64,000 nucleotides of DNA from Sphingomonas sp. AX6 (GTDB lineage: Bacteria; Pseudomonadota; Alphaproteobacteria; Sphingomonadales; Sphingomonadaceae), in the NCBI RefSeq assembly GCF_902506605.1, contig NZ_LR733979.1:1191024-1255023 (forward strand), read 5' to 3'. Below the pieces are notes generated by a model. That model was given only the letters and a program-made list of their open reading frames with translations. It was not told where the DNA came from and ran no database searches. The position numbers and the translations under genes were made by a program. This document shows, one piece after another, positions 33,765 to 42,489 of this stretch (positions are counted from its first letter, which is position 1; each line of letters opens with the position of its first letter).

Positions 33765-36121
33765 AGCTTGACCCGGTTGAGCCGCAGCGCGTTGGCAACG
33801 ACGGTGAACGACGAAAGCGCCATCGCTGCGCCTGCGAACATCGGCGACATCAGGATGCCGAACGGCAGATAGAGCACTCCCGCTGCGATCGGCACGCCGA
33901 TTCCGTTGAACAGGAACGAGAAAAACAGGTTCTGGCGCACGTTGCCCATCGTCGCGCGAGCAAGCTTGCGCGCCCGCACAATGGCCGAGAGATCGCCGCG
34001 CGTGAGGGTCATGCCGGCGCTTTCGATGGCGACGTCGGTTCCCGTGCCCATGGCAAGCCCGACGTCGGCGGCCGCGAGCGCGGGCGCGTCGTTGATCCCG
34101 TCGCCAGCCATCGCCACGCGAGCACCGGCGCTCTTTAGCTCGCCCACGATCCTTGCCTTGTCTTCGGGCCGCAGGTCGGCATGAACCTCATCAAGGCCGC
34201 CGACTGCTTGCGCCACAGCTTCGGCGGTCGCCTGGTTATCGCCGGTGAGCATCACGATCTTCAAGCCTTCGGCGCGCAACGCCTCCAACGCCTCGCGTGC
34301 ATTGTCCCGGATTGGATCGGCAACAGCCAGCAGACCGGCGGGCGCGCCATCGACAGCAATGAACATCACACCCGCGCCCGCTTCACGATGCGGAGAAGCC
34401 GCTGCTTCGAGTTTCGTCGGATCGGCGCCAACACGCCGAAGTTGGGCGGCATTACCGATGACCACCATTCTGCCATCTACCGCAGCACTGACGCCAAGAC
34501 CCGTCTGAGAATCGAAATTCTCCACCCGACCGATCACCAGTTCGCGTTCCTCCGCCGCTGTGACGATCGCGTGCGCAAGTGGATGCTCCGACTGTCCCTC
34601 GACCGCGGCGGCAAGCCCCAGGAGCGTGTCCACATCAAATTCCCCAAGCGGTTCGATGGCGACGAGTTTCGGTTTGCCCTGAGTGATCGTGCCGGTCTTG
34701 TCGATTACGAGCGTATCGACTTTTTCGAACGCTTGAAGCGCCTCGGCATTCTTGATGAGCACGCCGGCGTGCGCACCACGACCGGTCCCGACCATGATCG
34801 ACATGGGCGTAGCCAGGCCAAGCGCACACGGACAGGCGATGATCAAAACCGCGATCGCGTTCAGCAACGCATGGCCGAAGCGCGGCTCGGGGCCGACGAA
34901 GTTCCAAACGATGAATGCGCCAAGCGCAATCGCCACGACCAGCGGCACGAACCAACCGGAAATGCGGTCTGCCACCGCCTGGATCGGCGCGCGGCTGCGT
35001 TGCGCTTCGGCGACCATCCGCACGATCCGGGCCAGTATCGTGTCTGACCCGACGGCGCGTGCCTCCATGATCATGCTGCCCGTTCCATTGACGGTGCCGC
35101 CGGTGAGCGCATCGTCCACAGTTTTGCCTACCGGCACAGGTTCGCCGGTTAGCATCGATTCATCGACCGTTGAGCGACCTTCGACCACAACGCCGTCGAC
35201 TGGGATCGCGTCGCCCGGCCGGATACGCAGCCGGTCGCCGCCAACCACATCCCCCAGCGGCACTTCTTCGTCCGAACCATCGGCACCGACCCGCCGCGCG
35301 GTCTTGGGTGCGAGGTCCATCAGAGCACGGATGGCTCGACCGGTTGCGGCGCGCGCACGCAATTCCAGCACTTGCCCAAGCAGCACGAGCGTCACGACCA
35401 CGCCCGCCGCCTCGTAATAGACCGGCACCATCCCACCATGCATTCGGAAGGTCGGCGGAAAGAGGCCCGGCGCAAACGTCGCGACAAGACTGTAAAGGAA
35501 GGCGGCACCGACGCCGATCGCGATCAGCGTAAACATGTTGAGATGGCGCGTCCGGATCGAAGCCCAGCCGCGTTCGAAGAAGGGCTTGCCCGCCCACAGC
35601 ACGATCGGCGCGGTCAGCGCTAGTTGAACCCAAGGCGATGCGGTCGGGCTAACGATTTGAAGTCCCAGCATCTCGGCGATCATCGACACGATCAACAGCG
35701 GCACCGCAAGGACCGCCGACACCCAGAAGCGCCGGGTGAAATCGACCAGTTCGGGGTTGGGTGCGTCGTCGAGCGACGGTTCCTCCGGCTCGAGCGCCAT
35801 TCCACAGATTGGACAAGTGCCCGCACCCTCCTGCCGGATTTCGGGGTGCATCGGGCACGTCCAGATTGCGCCGGGCGTGGCCGTGGGTTCGGAACGCGGG
35901 GCAACGCCGAGATAATTCTCGGGATCGGCGACGAATTTGGTGCGGCATCCGGCGCTGCAGAAATGATAATCACTGCCATCATACGCCGCATGATGGAGAG
36001 TTTTGGTGGGATCGACGGTCATCCCACATACCGGATCGGTTACCAACGGCATGGAGGAAGCGGCATCCTCCGTCTTACGGCAAACCTGTCCCGAATGGCC
36101 GTGGTGGTCGGAATGGGTCAT
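33761..36121 (-). CDS. Cu(I)-exporting P1B-type ATPase with YHS and heavy-metal-binding N-domains
   Basis: A CopA-type pump of about 786 residues. The N-terminus carries a YHS domain ([20 protein letters not shown], then HFCSAGC) and a small HMBD domain ([20 protein letters not shown]) in place of the usual CxxC ferredoxin-like domains. The pump core has CPC in [13 protein letters not shown], the phosphorylation site [27 protein letters not shown], and a Met-Ser-Ser region ([13 protein letters not shown]) matching Cu+ transport. ATG 36121 has GGAGGA at seven bases; an ATG at 36136 is possible. It pumps Cu(I) out of the cytoplasm and is followed by cueR. Confidence 0.94.
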   Translation of the reverse strand: MTHSDHHGHSGQVCRKTEDAASSMPLVTDPVCGMTVDPTKTLHHAAYDGSDYHFCSAGCRTKFVADPENYLGVAPRSEPTATPGAIWTCPMHPEIRQEGAGTCPICGMALEPEEPSLDDAPNPELVDFTRRFWVSAVLAVPLLIVSMIAEMLGLQIVSPTASPWVQLALTAPIVLWAGKPFFERGWASIRTRHLNMFTLIAIGVGAAFLYSLVATFAPGLFPPTFRMHGGMVPVYYEAAGVVVTLVLLGQVLELRARAATGRAIRALMDLAPKTARRVGADGSDEEVPLGDVVGGDRLRIRPGDAIPVDGVVVEGRSTVDESMLTGEPVPVGKTVDDALTGGTVNGTGSMIMEARAVGSDTILARIVRMVAEAQRSRAPIQAVADRISGWFVPLVVAIALGAFIVWNFVGPEPRFGHALLNAIAVLIIACPCALGLATPMSIMVGTGRGAHAGVLIKNAEALQAFEKVDTLVIDKTGTITQGKPKLVAIEPLGEFDVDTLLGLAAAVEGQSEHPLAHAIVTAAEERELVIGRVENFDSQTGLGVSAAVDGRMVVIGNAAQLRRVGADPTKLEAAASPHREAGAGVMFIAVDGAPAGLLAVADPIRDNAREALEALRAEGLKIVMLTGDNQATAEAVAQAVGGLDEVHADLRPEDKARIVGELKSAGARVAMAGDGINDAPALAAADVGLAMGTGTDVAIESAGMTLTRGDLSAIVRARKLARATMGNVRQNLFFSFLFNGIGVPIAAGVLYLPFGILMSPMFAGAAMALSSFTVVANALRLNRVKL

Positions 36122-36143
36122 CGAGTCGTCCTCCATGCCGCCT

Positions 36144-36174
36144 CAAATAGGGCCTGACATCATGTCAGGGTCAA
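36144..36174 (-). promoter_or_regulatory. CueR-type promoter/operator of the Cu ATPase-cueR operon
   Basis: On the minus strand: TTGACC (-35, 36169-36174), a 19-base spacer filled by the dyad CCTGACAT-g-ATGTCAGG (36153-36169), and TATTTG (-10, 36144-36149). A stretched spacer with a central dyad is the mark of MerR-family promoters. The -35 box overlaps the stop of the upstream DUF305 gene. Confidence 0.85.
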
Positions 36175-36584
36175 GGCGTCTTTTTCCGAGCGGCCAACCA
36201 TGCGTCGATCTGAGCGATTTCGGCACGTTGCTCACCGATGATCTTTTCCGCCAACTCGCGCGCTTCGGGATCGGTGCCGCGTTCCAGCTCGGTTTGCGCC
36301 ATCGCAATGGCGGAGCCGTGATGCACCTTCATTTGGCGCATAAAATCTTCGTCCGGTTCGCCGGTGAACGCGGGCATATTCGCCATCATGTCGTTCATCG
36401 ACTGCTTATAGCCTCGGGTGGCGGGAGAATCGCCTGGAGCGGGAGTCGTTCCCACCGTCATCATCCCGTTTTCCGGCATCTGCATCGCCGCATTGCCGGT
36501 GCTCGCTTCATCGCGTTCGCCTGAACATGCCGTCACGAAAAGCGCTGCGGCGAGCGACAGAAGGATTGGCGATCGACCCATCAT
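36171..36584 (-). CDS. DUF305 lipoprotein (ferritin-like, Cu-associated)
   Basis: A 137-residue protein with a lipoprotein signal (LAAALFVTAC, Cys20), then a Met-rich linker (AAMQMPENGMM) and a DUF305 helical bundle with MRQMKVHHGSAIAMAQ and a second helix with EKIIGEQRAEI. DUF305 proteins are four-helix, ferritin-like, and frequent in copper loci; the HH and Met residues suggest periplasmic copper binding. It lies between copCD and the Cu ATPase on the same strand, 57 bases after copD. Confidence 0.87.
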   Translation of the reverse strand: MMGRSPILLSLAAALFVTACSGERDEASTGNAAMQMPENGMMTVGTTPAPGDSPATRGYKQSMNDMMANMPAFTGEPDEDFMRQMKVHHGSAIAMAQTELERGTDPEARELAEKIIGEQRAEIAQIDAWLAARKKTP

Positions 36585-36641
36585 GATTTTCTCCTTTTTG
36601 GATTCCGGCGTGAACGCGCGCGAACGGGTTTCGGGTGCGGT

Positions 36642-37529
36642 TCAGCCGACCGGTGACAGGGTGCCAAGGATCGCGACTGCGGCGAGAACGAGCAGGCCCA
36701 GCGCGGTTTCCGTCAGGATGGCGGCCCGCAGACGTTGCACGGCAATTCCCTGCCCTCCGGTATCGACCATTGCTTGGGCACCGGGAACCAACCGCCAGCG
36801 ATTGAGCCCGGCCAGCCCGAGCATTCCGCCGAACAGAGCGATCTTCAGCAACAACAACCGACCATAATCGGTGCCGAATGCCGGAAAGAATCCCTCAATC
36901 CCGACGATCGCCAGCAGATTGACAATGCCGGTGAAAATGATTGCGCCCACCACGACCGCACCGACCCTCGAGAATCGATCGAGTATGGTAAGCGCCGAAG
37001 CAAGCGCTTCGGGCGTTCGGCAATCCAGCAGCAATATGCGCGCGAACATCACGAGCGCTGCGATCCACAGCGATGCCGCGACGAGGTGAACGACATCGCT
37101 GGTGCGGTGCACCAGACCGAGCGTAGCTTCCGACGCACCCGCATGCCCGTTCCATGCCAGCGACGCGACAGCGATCACCGCGAGCAGCCCGATAAGCACT
37201 CGGGACATTCGCACGATGGCCGACATTACCAACAGGCCCAACACAGCGATCCGCACGAGATGCGACAAGCCCATCGGCGTTTCCAGCGCGAGAAAGCTGA
37301 CCATATCGCGGTCGAGCGCGGCCAGGTCGTTGCCGGTCATTGCCAGCGCGGTCGCCCCGAATTGAGCGATGGTGATGATTACGCCAAGCGCAGCCAGCCA
37401 AGCCATGATGCGCCGATCGACGACCGGCGCATATCGACCCAGTCCTCCGCCGAGCGCTAACCCCGCCAGCAACAAAAGATCGGCATAGACGGCGAAGCGC
37501 AAACCGATCGCCGCCCACTCGCCCATCAT
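36642..37529 (-). CDS. copD: CopD, inner-membrane copper resistance protein
   Basis: A 295-residue protein with eight or more hydrophobic helices. The family's His-bearing helices are recognisable in APVVDRRIMAWLAALG, LGLVHRTSDVVHLVAASLW and FSRVGAVVVGAIIFTGIVN. With CopC it is thought to take copper into the cytoplasm, or to balance periplasmic copper. The ATG at 37529 shares one base with the copC stop. An ATG one codon later (37526) is also possible. Confidence 0.92.
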   Translation of the reverse strand: MMGEWAAIGLRFAVYADLLLLAGLALGGGLGRYAPVVDRRIMAWLAALGVIITIAQFGATALAMTGNDLAALDRDMVSFLALETPMGLSHLVRIAVLGLLVMSAIVRMSRVLIGLLAVIAVASLAWNGHAGASEATLGLVHRTSDVVHLVAASLWIAALVMFARILLLDCRTPEALASALTILDRFSRVGAVVVGAIIFTGIVNLLAIVGIEGFFPAFGTDYGRLLLLKIALFGGMLGLAGLNRWRLVPGAQAMVDTGGQGIAVQRLRAAILTETALGLLVLAAVAILGTLSPVG

Positions 37530-37915
37530 CAGCGAATGCTGAAATTATGCTTGCCGGTGATGCGGTGCGTGTCGGCACCGACGATGACCCAGTCTGCCCG
37601 GTACGTGCCTGCTGGCAACGGCTTGGCCGATGTCAGTACGATCGACTTGCCGTCGGCAGAGATCGCGCTGGTTACGCCCGTCATCTTCATGTCGGGATGA
37701 TTGGCCATCCCCGGCATTCCCGTCATTGTGAGCGTCGCGTTCGAAAGCTTGGGGGTCAGGCGTTCGCTGAAGTTCAGTCGAACGACATTGGTGCGTGCCG
37801 CGGTCGCATTGGCCGCCGGGCTGGCGCTGACCAGCTTGGGATGCGCGAAAGCGGCGGTTGGCGTCAGCAGCGTCGCCAAGGTGGCGATGATGGCGGCGGT
37901 CGGATTAAATTTCAT
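37529..37915 (-). CDS. copC: CopC, periplasmic copper-binding protein
   Basis: A 128-residue cupredoxin-like protein. A signal peptide (residues 1-24, ending AFA) leaves His as the first mature residue in HPKLVSASPAANA, the N-terminal Cu(II) ligand of the family. GADTHRITGKHNFSIR supplies the conserved C-terminal Asp/His pair. A Met-rich loop (TMTGMPGMANHPDMKM) can bind Cu(I). It is the first gene of copCD, and its promoter has the TGAGGG/GCGTAT boxes shared with the sigma operon that diverges from it. Confidence 0.94.
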   Translation of the reverse strand: MKFNPTAAIIATLATLLTPTAAFAHPKLVSASPAANATAARTNVVRLNFSERLTPKLSNATLTMTGMPGMANHPDMKMTGVTSAISADGKSIVLTSAKPLPAGTYRADWVIVGADTHRITGKHNFSIR

Positions 37916-37943
37916 CTCGATCTCCTGTGGGATGTCGCACTCT

Positions 37944-37970
37944 ATACGCATCGCGCGCACGCATCCCTCA
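37944..37970 (-). promoter_or_regulatory. Putative ECF-sigma promoter of copCD
   Basis: On the minus strand: TGAGGG (complement of 37965-37970), 15 bases, GCGTAT (complement of 37944-37949), about 29 bases before the copC ATG. Confidence 0.72.
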
Positions 37971-37979
37971 TCTGAACGA

Positions 37980-38006
37980 TGAGGGGCGATTGCGCGGGAT
38001 GCGTAA
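37980..38006 (+). promoter_or_regulatory. Putative autoregulated ECF-sigma promoter of the sigma-factor operon
   Basis: TGAGGG (37980-37985), 15 bases, GCGTAA (38001-38006), about 29 bases before the ATG of the first gene. The -35 boxes of this promoter and the copCD promoter form the arms of a palindrome, CCCTCATC-tgaac-GATGAGGG (37965-37985). Confidence 0.75.
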
Positions 38007-38034
38007 AGGGACTGGGCAACAAGTGAGACCTGCC

Positions 38035-38313
38035 ATGAATACCAACATCGACGACACGCTTGCTGCATTGCGGCGGCAACCATCGCATAGCGGCCTTGTC
38101 GGGCTGGAGGATCGCGTGCTGCGCGCAATCGAGGACCAGCCAACGGCGACATTCGGCGCTGGCACGACGCTCACGGCGGTGTCGCTGGCGCTAGCGCTGG
38201 GTGTATTCAGCAATATCTTTCCTTCCACCAAGGCGAATGCCGCACCAAATCTGGCACCCTTCGGTACGCCCGGCGCGCTGGCCCCATCGACCCTGTTGGG
38301 CGAAGCGCGATGA
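38035..38313 (+). CDS. Probable membrane anti-sigma factor (CnrY-like)
   Basis: A 92-residue protein with a polar helical N-terminus (MNTNIDDTLAALRRQPSHSG), one membrane helix (TTLTAVSLALALGVFSNIF, about 44-62) and a short Ala/Pro-rich periplasmic tail. Size and layout match CnrY, the small anti-sigma factor of Cupriavidus, whose N-terminal helices sequester CnrH. The stop overlaps the sensor gene (ATGA). The assignment rests on layout and neighbours, since sequence conservation in this family is low. Confidence 0.6.
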   Translation: MNTNIDDTLAALRRQPSHSGLVGLEDRVLRAIEDQPTATFGAGTTLTAVSLALALGVFSNIFPSTKANAAPNLAPFGTPGALAPSTLLGEAR

Positions 38314-38747
38314 GGTCACGTCGGTTCCTGCTTGTCGCACTGCTTGCTTTTTTGGCAGCAGTGGCTGGCGTAATCGTCGGTCGACAATTGGTCGAGCCCG
38401 AGCCTCATCCCGGCACGGAGCTTCACGCCGTTCTTCATGAACAGATGAACCTCGACGCCGATCAGGAGCGCCGCTTGCACGAACTCGAAGAAGCATTCGC
38501 GGTTCGCCGACGGGCACTCGAAGGCGAAATGCGTGCCGAGAACGCCATGCTTGCCGAAGCGATCGCGGTCGAACACGGCAATGGTCCGCGTGTTGCGGCA
38601 GCGGTCGATGCCTCGCATCGGACCATGGGTCAGCTGCAAAAGGAGACCCTCGTTCATATCTTTGCGATGCGGGCACTCCTCCGGCCCGATCAGGCGGCAA
38701 AGTTCGACGCCGCCGTCACGAAGGCGCTGACCGAAGACGTTCGGTGA
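38310..38747 (+). CDS. Periplasmic metal sensor (CnrX/Metal_resist family)
   Basis: A 145-residue protein anchored by an N-terminal helix (FLLVALLAFLAAVAGVIVG), with a periplasmic all-helical domain containing HAVLHEQMNLDADQERRLHELE and LHELEEAFAVRRRALEGEM. This matches the heavy-metal-resistance family of CnrX, Spy and ZraP. The His and Met residues at HAVLHEQM correspond in position to metal ligands in CnrX. It would sense periplasmic metal and control the anti-sigma factor. It overlaps the genes on both sides by four bases. Confidence 0.8.
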   Translation: MRSRRFLLVALLAFLAAVAGVIVGRQLVEPEPHPGTELHAVLHEQMNLDADQERRLHELEEAFAVRRRALEGEMRAENAMLAEAIAVEHGNGPRVAAAVDASHRTMGQLQKETLVHIFAMRALLRPDQAAKFDAAVTKALTEDVR

Positions 38748-39304
38748 CCGAAGACCTTGCCGACCAACCGGACAGCCAACTTGTCGCACTGTCGCTGGCA
38801 GGGCGACAGGTGGCGTTTGCCGAACTCGTGCGGCGTCACAAAGCAGGACTTCACCGGCTGGTTGCCCGGATCGTCGGCGACGAGGATGAGGCACTGGACG
38901 TCGTTCAGGAAACCTTCGTGGCCGCTCATCAAGCGCTGCGCAGCTATGATGCGGCGCGCCCGATGCGCGCCTGGCTTTCGCGCATTGCCATCAACAAGGC
39001 ACGCGACTGGCACCGCCGCAAGGCAGCCCGGCGATTCATCTCGATGTTTCTGCCGCTCGACCGTGCACTTGATGCCGTCGATGAGACGCCGTCGGCCGAG
39101 ACCTTGGCGGCAGACCGGCAAGAATTGACCAACCTTTCGGCCGCCCTCGCTCAACTGCCCACTAATCTACGCGAGACGTTGGTTCTGCGGACGGTCGAGG
39201 GCTTAACCCAGGCCGAGACTGCCGAGATACTGGGTGTGAGCGAGAAAGCGGTGGAGACGCGACTCTATCGCGCCCGGCAGAAGTTGACGGCGATCCTGGC
39301 GTGA
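38744..39304 (+). CDS. ECF RNA polymerase sigma factor (CnrH-like)
   Basis: A 186-residue sigma-70-family factor with only regions 2 and 4. Region 2 contains FAELVRRHKAGLHRLVARIV and DEALDVVQETFVAAHQAL; region 4 contains LRETLVLRTVEGLTQAETAE followed by ILGVSEKAVETRLYRARQKL. It starts with GTG, overlapping the sensor stop. The order anti-sigma, sensor, sigma equals cnrYXH. Repeated TGAGGG-N15-GCGTA boxes upstream of its own operon, copCD, copAB and the NTF2-like gene make it the best candidate for their activator. Confidence 0.9.
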   Translation: MTEDLADQPDSQLVALSLAGRQVAFAELVRRHKAGLHRLVARIVGDEDEALDVVQETFVAAHQALRSYDAARPMRAWLSRIAINKARDWHRRKAARRFISMFLPLDRALDAVDETPSAETLAADRQELTNLSAALAQLPTNLRETLVLRTVEGLTQAETAEILGVSEKAVETRLYRARQKLTAILA

Positions 39305-39376
39305 GGTTTCGGCGCTGAGCGCGATTTAAAATTCCGGCTTGTCGAGGGGTACGCACCGGGGCTGCGTATCGGTCAC

Positions 39377-40525
39377 ATGGGGGATGAAGATCGCAGCGCC
39401 GGCCAGCCACCGCGAACAGGCGCATATGTCATCATGGACGCGATGCGGTGCATACTCGCGGTCGCTGTCGCGTTCGCCCATGGCTGGTACCTTCTGATCG
39501 AGGATTACGGTGAGCACGTCTCGCCCTTTGCGTCCGCGGGCTATTTCCTGGCCGGATTCGCTCATGCCAGCGTGATCCTGTTTTTCGTGCTCAGCGGCTA
39601 TTGGATCGCGAGCAGCGTCGATCGCCGGATGGCGCAGGGGTGGCAATGGTCGAGCTATCTCGTCGATCGGCTGTCACGACTCCTGATCGTGCTTGTGCCG
39701 ACATTGGCGATCGGCGGTACACTCGATGCATTGGGTCTGTATGCGCTGGAATCGCCCACGCATGGCGGTGTGACCGACACCTATGTGTTACGTACCGACG
39801 TCGATACAGCGCTTGGTTGGCAAACGCTGGTCGGCAATCTGCTGTTTCTGCAAAGCATCATTGTTCCGCCCTATGGAACGAATGGCCCCCTATGGAGCCT
39901 CGCTTATGAGTTCTGGTTCTACATCTGGTTTCCGGCTTTGCTTATTAGCGTGCGCGCCAGACGTCCCTCATTTTTTCTGGTTGCGTTCGCTGTTGCGATG
40001 GCCGCACCTGAGATGTTCGTCGGATTTGCCTGCTGGCTCTGCGGGGCCTTGCTCTTTTGGGTAACGAACAGAGGCAGTCAGGGCGGCTCATCGTTTCTGA
40101 AGCTCCGCCCATGGCTTGCCGCCGCCGGTGCGGCGCTCGCCGCGATGCTCGTTTTCGTGCGTGCGACCGGTCTTGAAGGAAAGGAGGTGCCCTTGGCGCT
40201 GACGTTTGCGGGGTTTTTGTTCGTTCTGTTGCGTACCGAAATATCGGCTCCGCGTTGGTTGACCCCATTCGCATCCTATGGGGCAAAAGCGAGCTTCTCG
40301 CTTTATGCGCTCCATTTTCCGCTACTTGCGATGGCCGCCGCCCTGTTGATCGATGATCAGCGCCTGGCGCCTTCCTTTGCCAGTATCGGACTGATGCTAG
40401 CGACCTTGCTGGTGGTGATCGCAACTTGCGGTTTGTTCGCAAGGCATACGGAACGCCACACCGCTCGTGTCCGTGCCTTCGTTTCGGACGGTTTACGTAG
40501 TCGGCGAGCCCGCGGTACCGAGTGA
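39377..40525 (+). CDS. Acyltransferase family 3 membrane protein (OafA/OatA-like)
   Basis: A 382-residue protein with about ten membrane helices. The family marks are an early helix with VAVAFAHGWYLL (the His-containing motif), FFVLSGYWIASSVDRR and WSLAYEFWFYIWFP. These enzymes O-acetylate sugars in lipopolysaccharide, exopolysaccharide or peptidoglycan. It sits between the sigma module and copAB on the same strand without a sigma-type promoter of its own, so a link with copper is not evident; envelope modification under metal stress is possible. An ATG at 39434 is an alternative start. Confidence 0.85.
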   Translation: MGDEDRSAGQPPRTGAYVIMDAMRCILAVAVAFAHGWYLLIEDYGEHVSPFASAGYFLAGFAHASVILFFVLSGYWIASSVDRRMAQGWQWSSYLVDRLSRLLIVLVPTLAIGGTLDALGLYALESPTHGGVTDTYVLRTDVDTALGWQTLVGNLLFLQSIIVPPYGTNGPLWSLAYEFWFYIWFPALLISVRARRPSFFLVAFAVAMAAPEMFVGFACWLCGALLFWVTNRGSQGGSSFLKLRPWLAAAGAALAAMLVFVRATGLEGKEVPLALTFAGFLFVLLRTEISAPRWLTPFASYGAKASFSLYALHFPLLAMAAALLIDDQRLAPSFASIGLMLATLLVVIATCGLFARHTERHTARVRAFVSDGLRSRRARGTE

Positions 40526-40562
40526 GTTTCACCAACGATCGCCGTAAGCCTCACGAAAGCGG

Positions 40563-40589
40563 TGAGGGCAATTGCGCTGGCGTGCGTAA
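40563..40589 (+). promoter_or_regulatory. Putative ECF-sigma promoter of copAB
   Basis: TGAGGG (40563-40568), 15 bases, GCGTAA (40584-40589), about 29 bases before the copA ATG. The spacer (CAATTGCGCTGGCGT) resembles that of the sigma-operon promoter (GCGATTGCGCGGGAT). Confidence 0.75.
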
Positions 40590-40617
40590 TAAGATGAAAC
40601 CATCCGGAGCTTTCTGA

Positions 40618-42489
40618 ATGTCCCTCTCACTCGACCGCCGCAGCCTGCTGCGCGGCGCTGCCTTGGGCGGCGGTTCGCTTGCCCTCGCCAGCTGGTATCC
40701 CGCCTGGGCTCAGCCGGTTTCCGCAGGCATCTTGCGGCCGCTTCCGACCGTATCGGGCGAGGATATCCGCCTGAAGATCGCGCATCAGATGATGACGATC
40801 GACGGTCGCGAAAGCCATGCGATCGGCATTAACGGCACCGTTCCCGCCCCGCTCATCCGTCTACGCGAAGGACAGAATGTCCGGCTGCACGTTGAAAATG
40901 CGCTCGACGAGGACAGCTCGATCCACTGGCACGGACTGATCCTTCCCTTTCACATGGACGGCGTGCCGGGCATCAGTTTTCCCGGCATCAAGCCGCGGAC
41001 GACCTTCACTTACGAATTTCCGATCCTGCAAGCCGGCACCTACTGGTATCACAGCCATTCGGGATTGCAGGAGCAGCTCGGGCATTACGGTCCGATCGTC
41101 ATCGATCCAAACGGCGAAGACCCGATCCGCTCGGACCGCGAACATGTCGTCGTGTTGTCCGACCACAGTGAAATGCACCCGCACATCATCTTTAAGAAGC
41201 TCAAGCAGCAGGGTGGATATTTCAATTTCCAGAAACAGACGCTCTTCGACCAACTTCGCGGCGAGGGGCAAACTGCGAAGGAGCGTCTCGATTGGGGCAA
41301 GATGCGGATGGACCCGACCGACGTGTCTGACGTGACTGGCTCTACCTATAGCTACCTGGTCAATGGTCATGGCCCGCGTGACAATTGGACCGCATTGTTC
41401 ACGCCTGGAGAGCGGGTGCGTCTGCGCGTCATCAACGCGTCGGCAATGACCACCTTCAACGTTCGCATTCCGGGCCTGAAACTCACGGTGGTCCAGGCGG
41501 ATGGTCTGAATGTGCGTCCGGTTGCCGTGGACGAGTTCCAGATTGCCGTGGCGGAGACCTACGACGTCATCGTCGAACCAACCGACGACCGCGCCTACAC
41601 CTTGGTCGGCGAAAGCGTCGATCGCTCGGGCATGGCGCGCGCGACGCTCGCTCCGCGCGAGGGTATGGCGGCAGAAGTTCCGCGCCTACGCAAGCGGCCG
41701 CTTGCCGACATGAAGGACATGGGCATGGGCGACATGTCCGGCATGGATCATGGCGCAATGGGTGGTGCGACTACAGGTGCCGCAGCAACCGGCGGTGCGA
41801 ATTGCGCGCCCGAACATGCTGCAATGGGGCACTGCACGCCCATGCCTTCAAGTGATGCCGGATCGATGGCCGGGATGGACCACAGCGGCGCGGCCCAAGG
41901 TGCCGCAGGCGGTGCAATGGCGGGCATGGATCATTCGATGCGCGATTTTTCGGTCGCGCCCGAGGTCAAGAAAACCCCAACCGTCCAGACGATTTCGCCT
42001 ATGCCGATGGATCGAACCGGGGAGCCCGGTCAAGGGCTGGAGGATGTCGGCCACAAAGTGCTGGTTTACCGCGATCTGATGGCCGTCGACCGCAATCCCG
42101 ACGTGCGTGCGCCCGATCGCGAGATGCGCATCCATCTCACCGGCAATATGGAGCGCTATATGTGGGCCTTCGACGGCGAAAAGCTGAACGAGGTCAAAAA
42201 ACCGATCCCGTTCTTACAGGACGAACGGGTGCGCGTTACCCTCGTCAACGACACGATGATGGGACACCCCATCCATCTGCATGGCCATTTTTTCGAGCTG
42301 GTCACCGGGCATGGAGAGTTTGCGCCACGCAAACATACCGTGCAGGTCCAGCCGGGCGGCACAGTCACGTTCGACGTGACGACCGACGCGGTCGGCGACT
42401 GGGCGTTCCACTGTCACATGCTCTATCATATGCACGCAGGCATGATGCAGGTCGTCACCGTCCGTCCGCGCGGGGGAGAAGCCGCATGA
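40618..42489 (+). CDS. copA: Multicopper oxidase CopA (PcoA type)
   Basis: A 623-residue periplasmic oxidase that converts Cu(I) to less toxic Cu(II). A Tat signal (DRRSLLRGAALGGGSLALA) shows export in folded form. The copper sites are complete: HWHGLILPFHMDG, YWYHSHSGLQEQLGHYGP, HPIHLHGHFFEL and WAFHCHMLYHMHAGMMQ. A Met/His-rich loop (MKDMGMGDMSGMDHGAM and MAGMDHS repeats) and one CAPEHAAMGHCTP module (41802-41843) probably gather Cu(I). It overlaps copB by four bases. The promoter carries the shared sigma boxes. Confidence 0.96.
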   Translation: MSLSLDRRSLLRGAALGGGSLALASWYPAWAQPVSAGILRPLPTVSGEDIRLKIAHQMMTIDGRESHAIGINGTVPAPLIRLREGQNVRLHVENALDEDSSIHWHGLILPFHMDGVPGISFPGIKPRTTFTYEFPILQAGTYWYHSHSGLQEQLGHYGPIVIDPNGEDPIRSDREHVVVLSDHSEMHPHIIFKKLKQQGGYFNFQKQTLFDQLRGEGQTAKERLDWGKMRMDPTDVSDVTGSTYSYLVNGHGPRDNWTALFTPGERVRLRVINASAMTTFNVRIPGLKLTVVQADGLNVRPVAVDEFQIAVAETYDVIVEPTDDRAYTLVGESVDRSGMARATLAPREGMAAEVPRLRKRPLADMKDMGMGDMSGMDHGAMGGATTGAAATGGANCAPEHAAMGHCTPMPSSDAGSMAGMDHSGAAQGAAGGAMAGMDHSMRDFSVAPEVKKTPTVQTISPMPMDRTGEPGQGLEDVGHKVLVYRDLMAVDRNPDVRAPDREMRIHLTGNMERYMWAFDGEKLNEVKKPIPFLQDERVRVTLVNDTMMGHPIHLHGHFFELVTGHGEFAPRKHTVQVQPGGTVTFDVTTDAVGDWAFHCHMLYHMHAGMMQVVTVRPRGGEAA

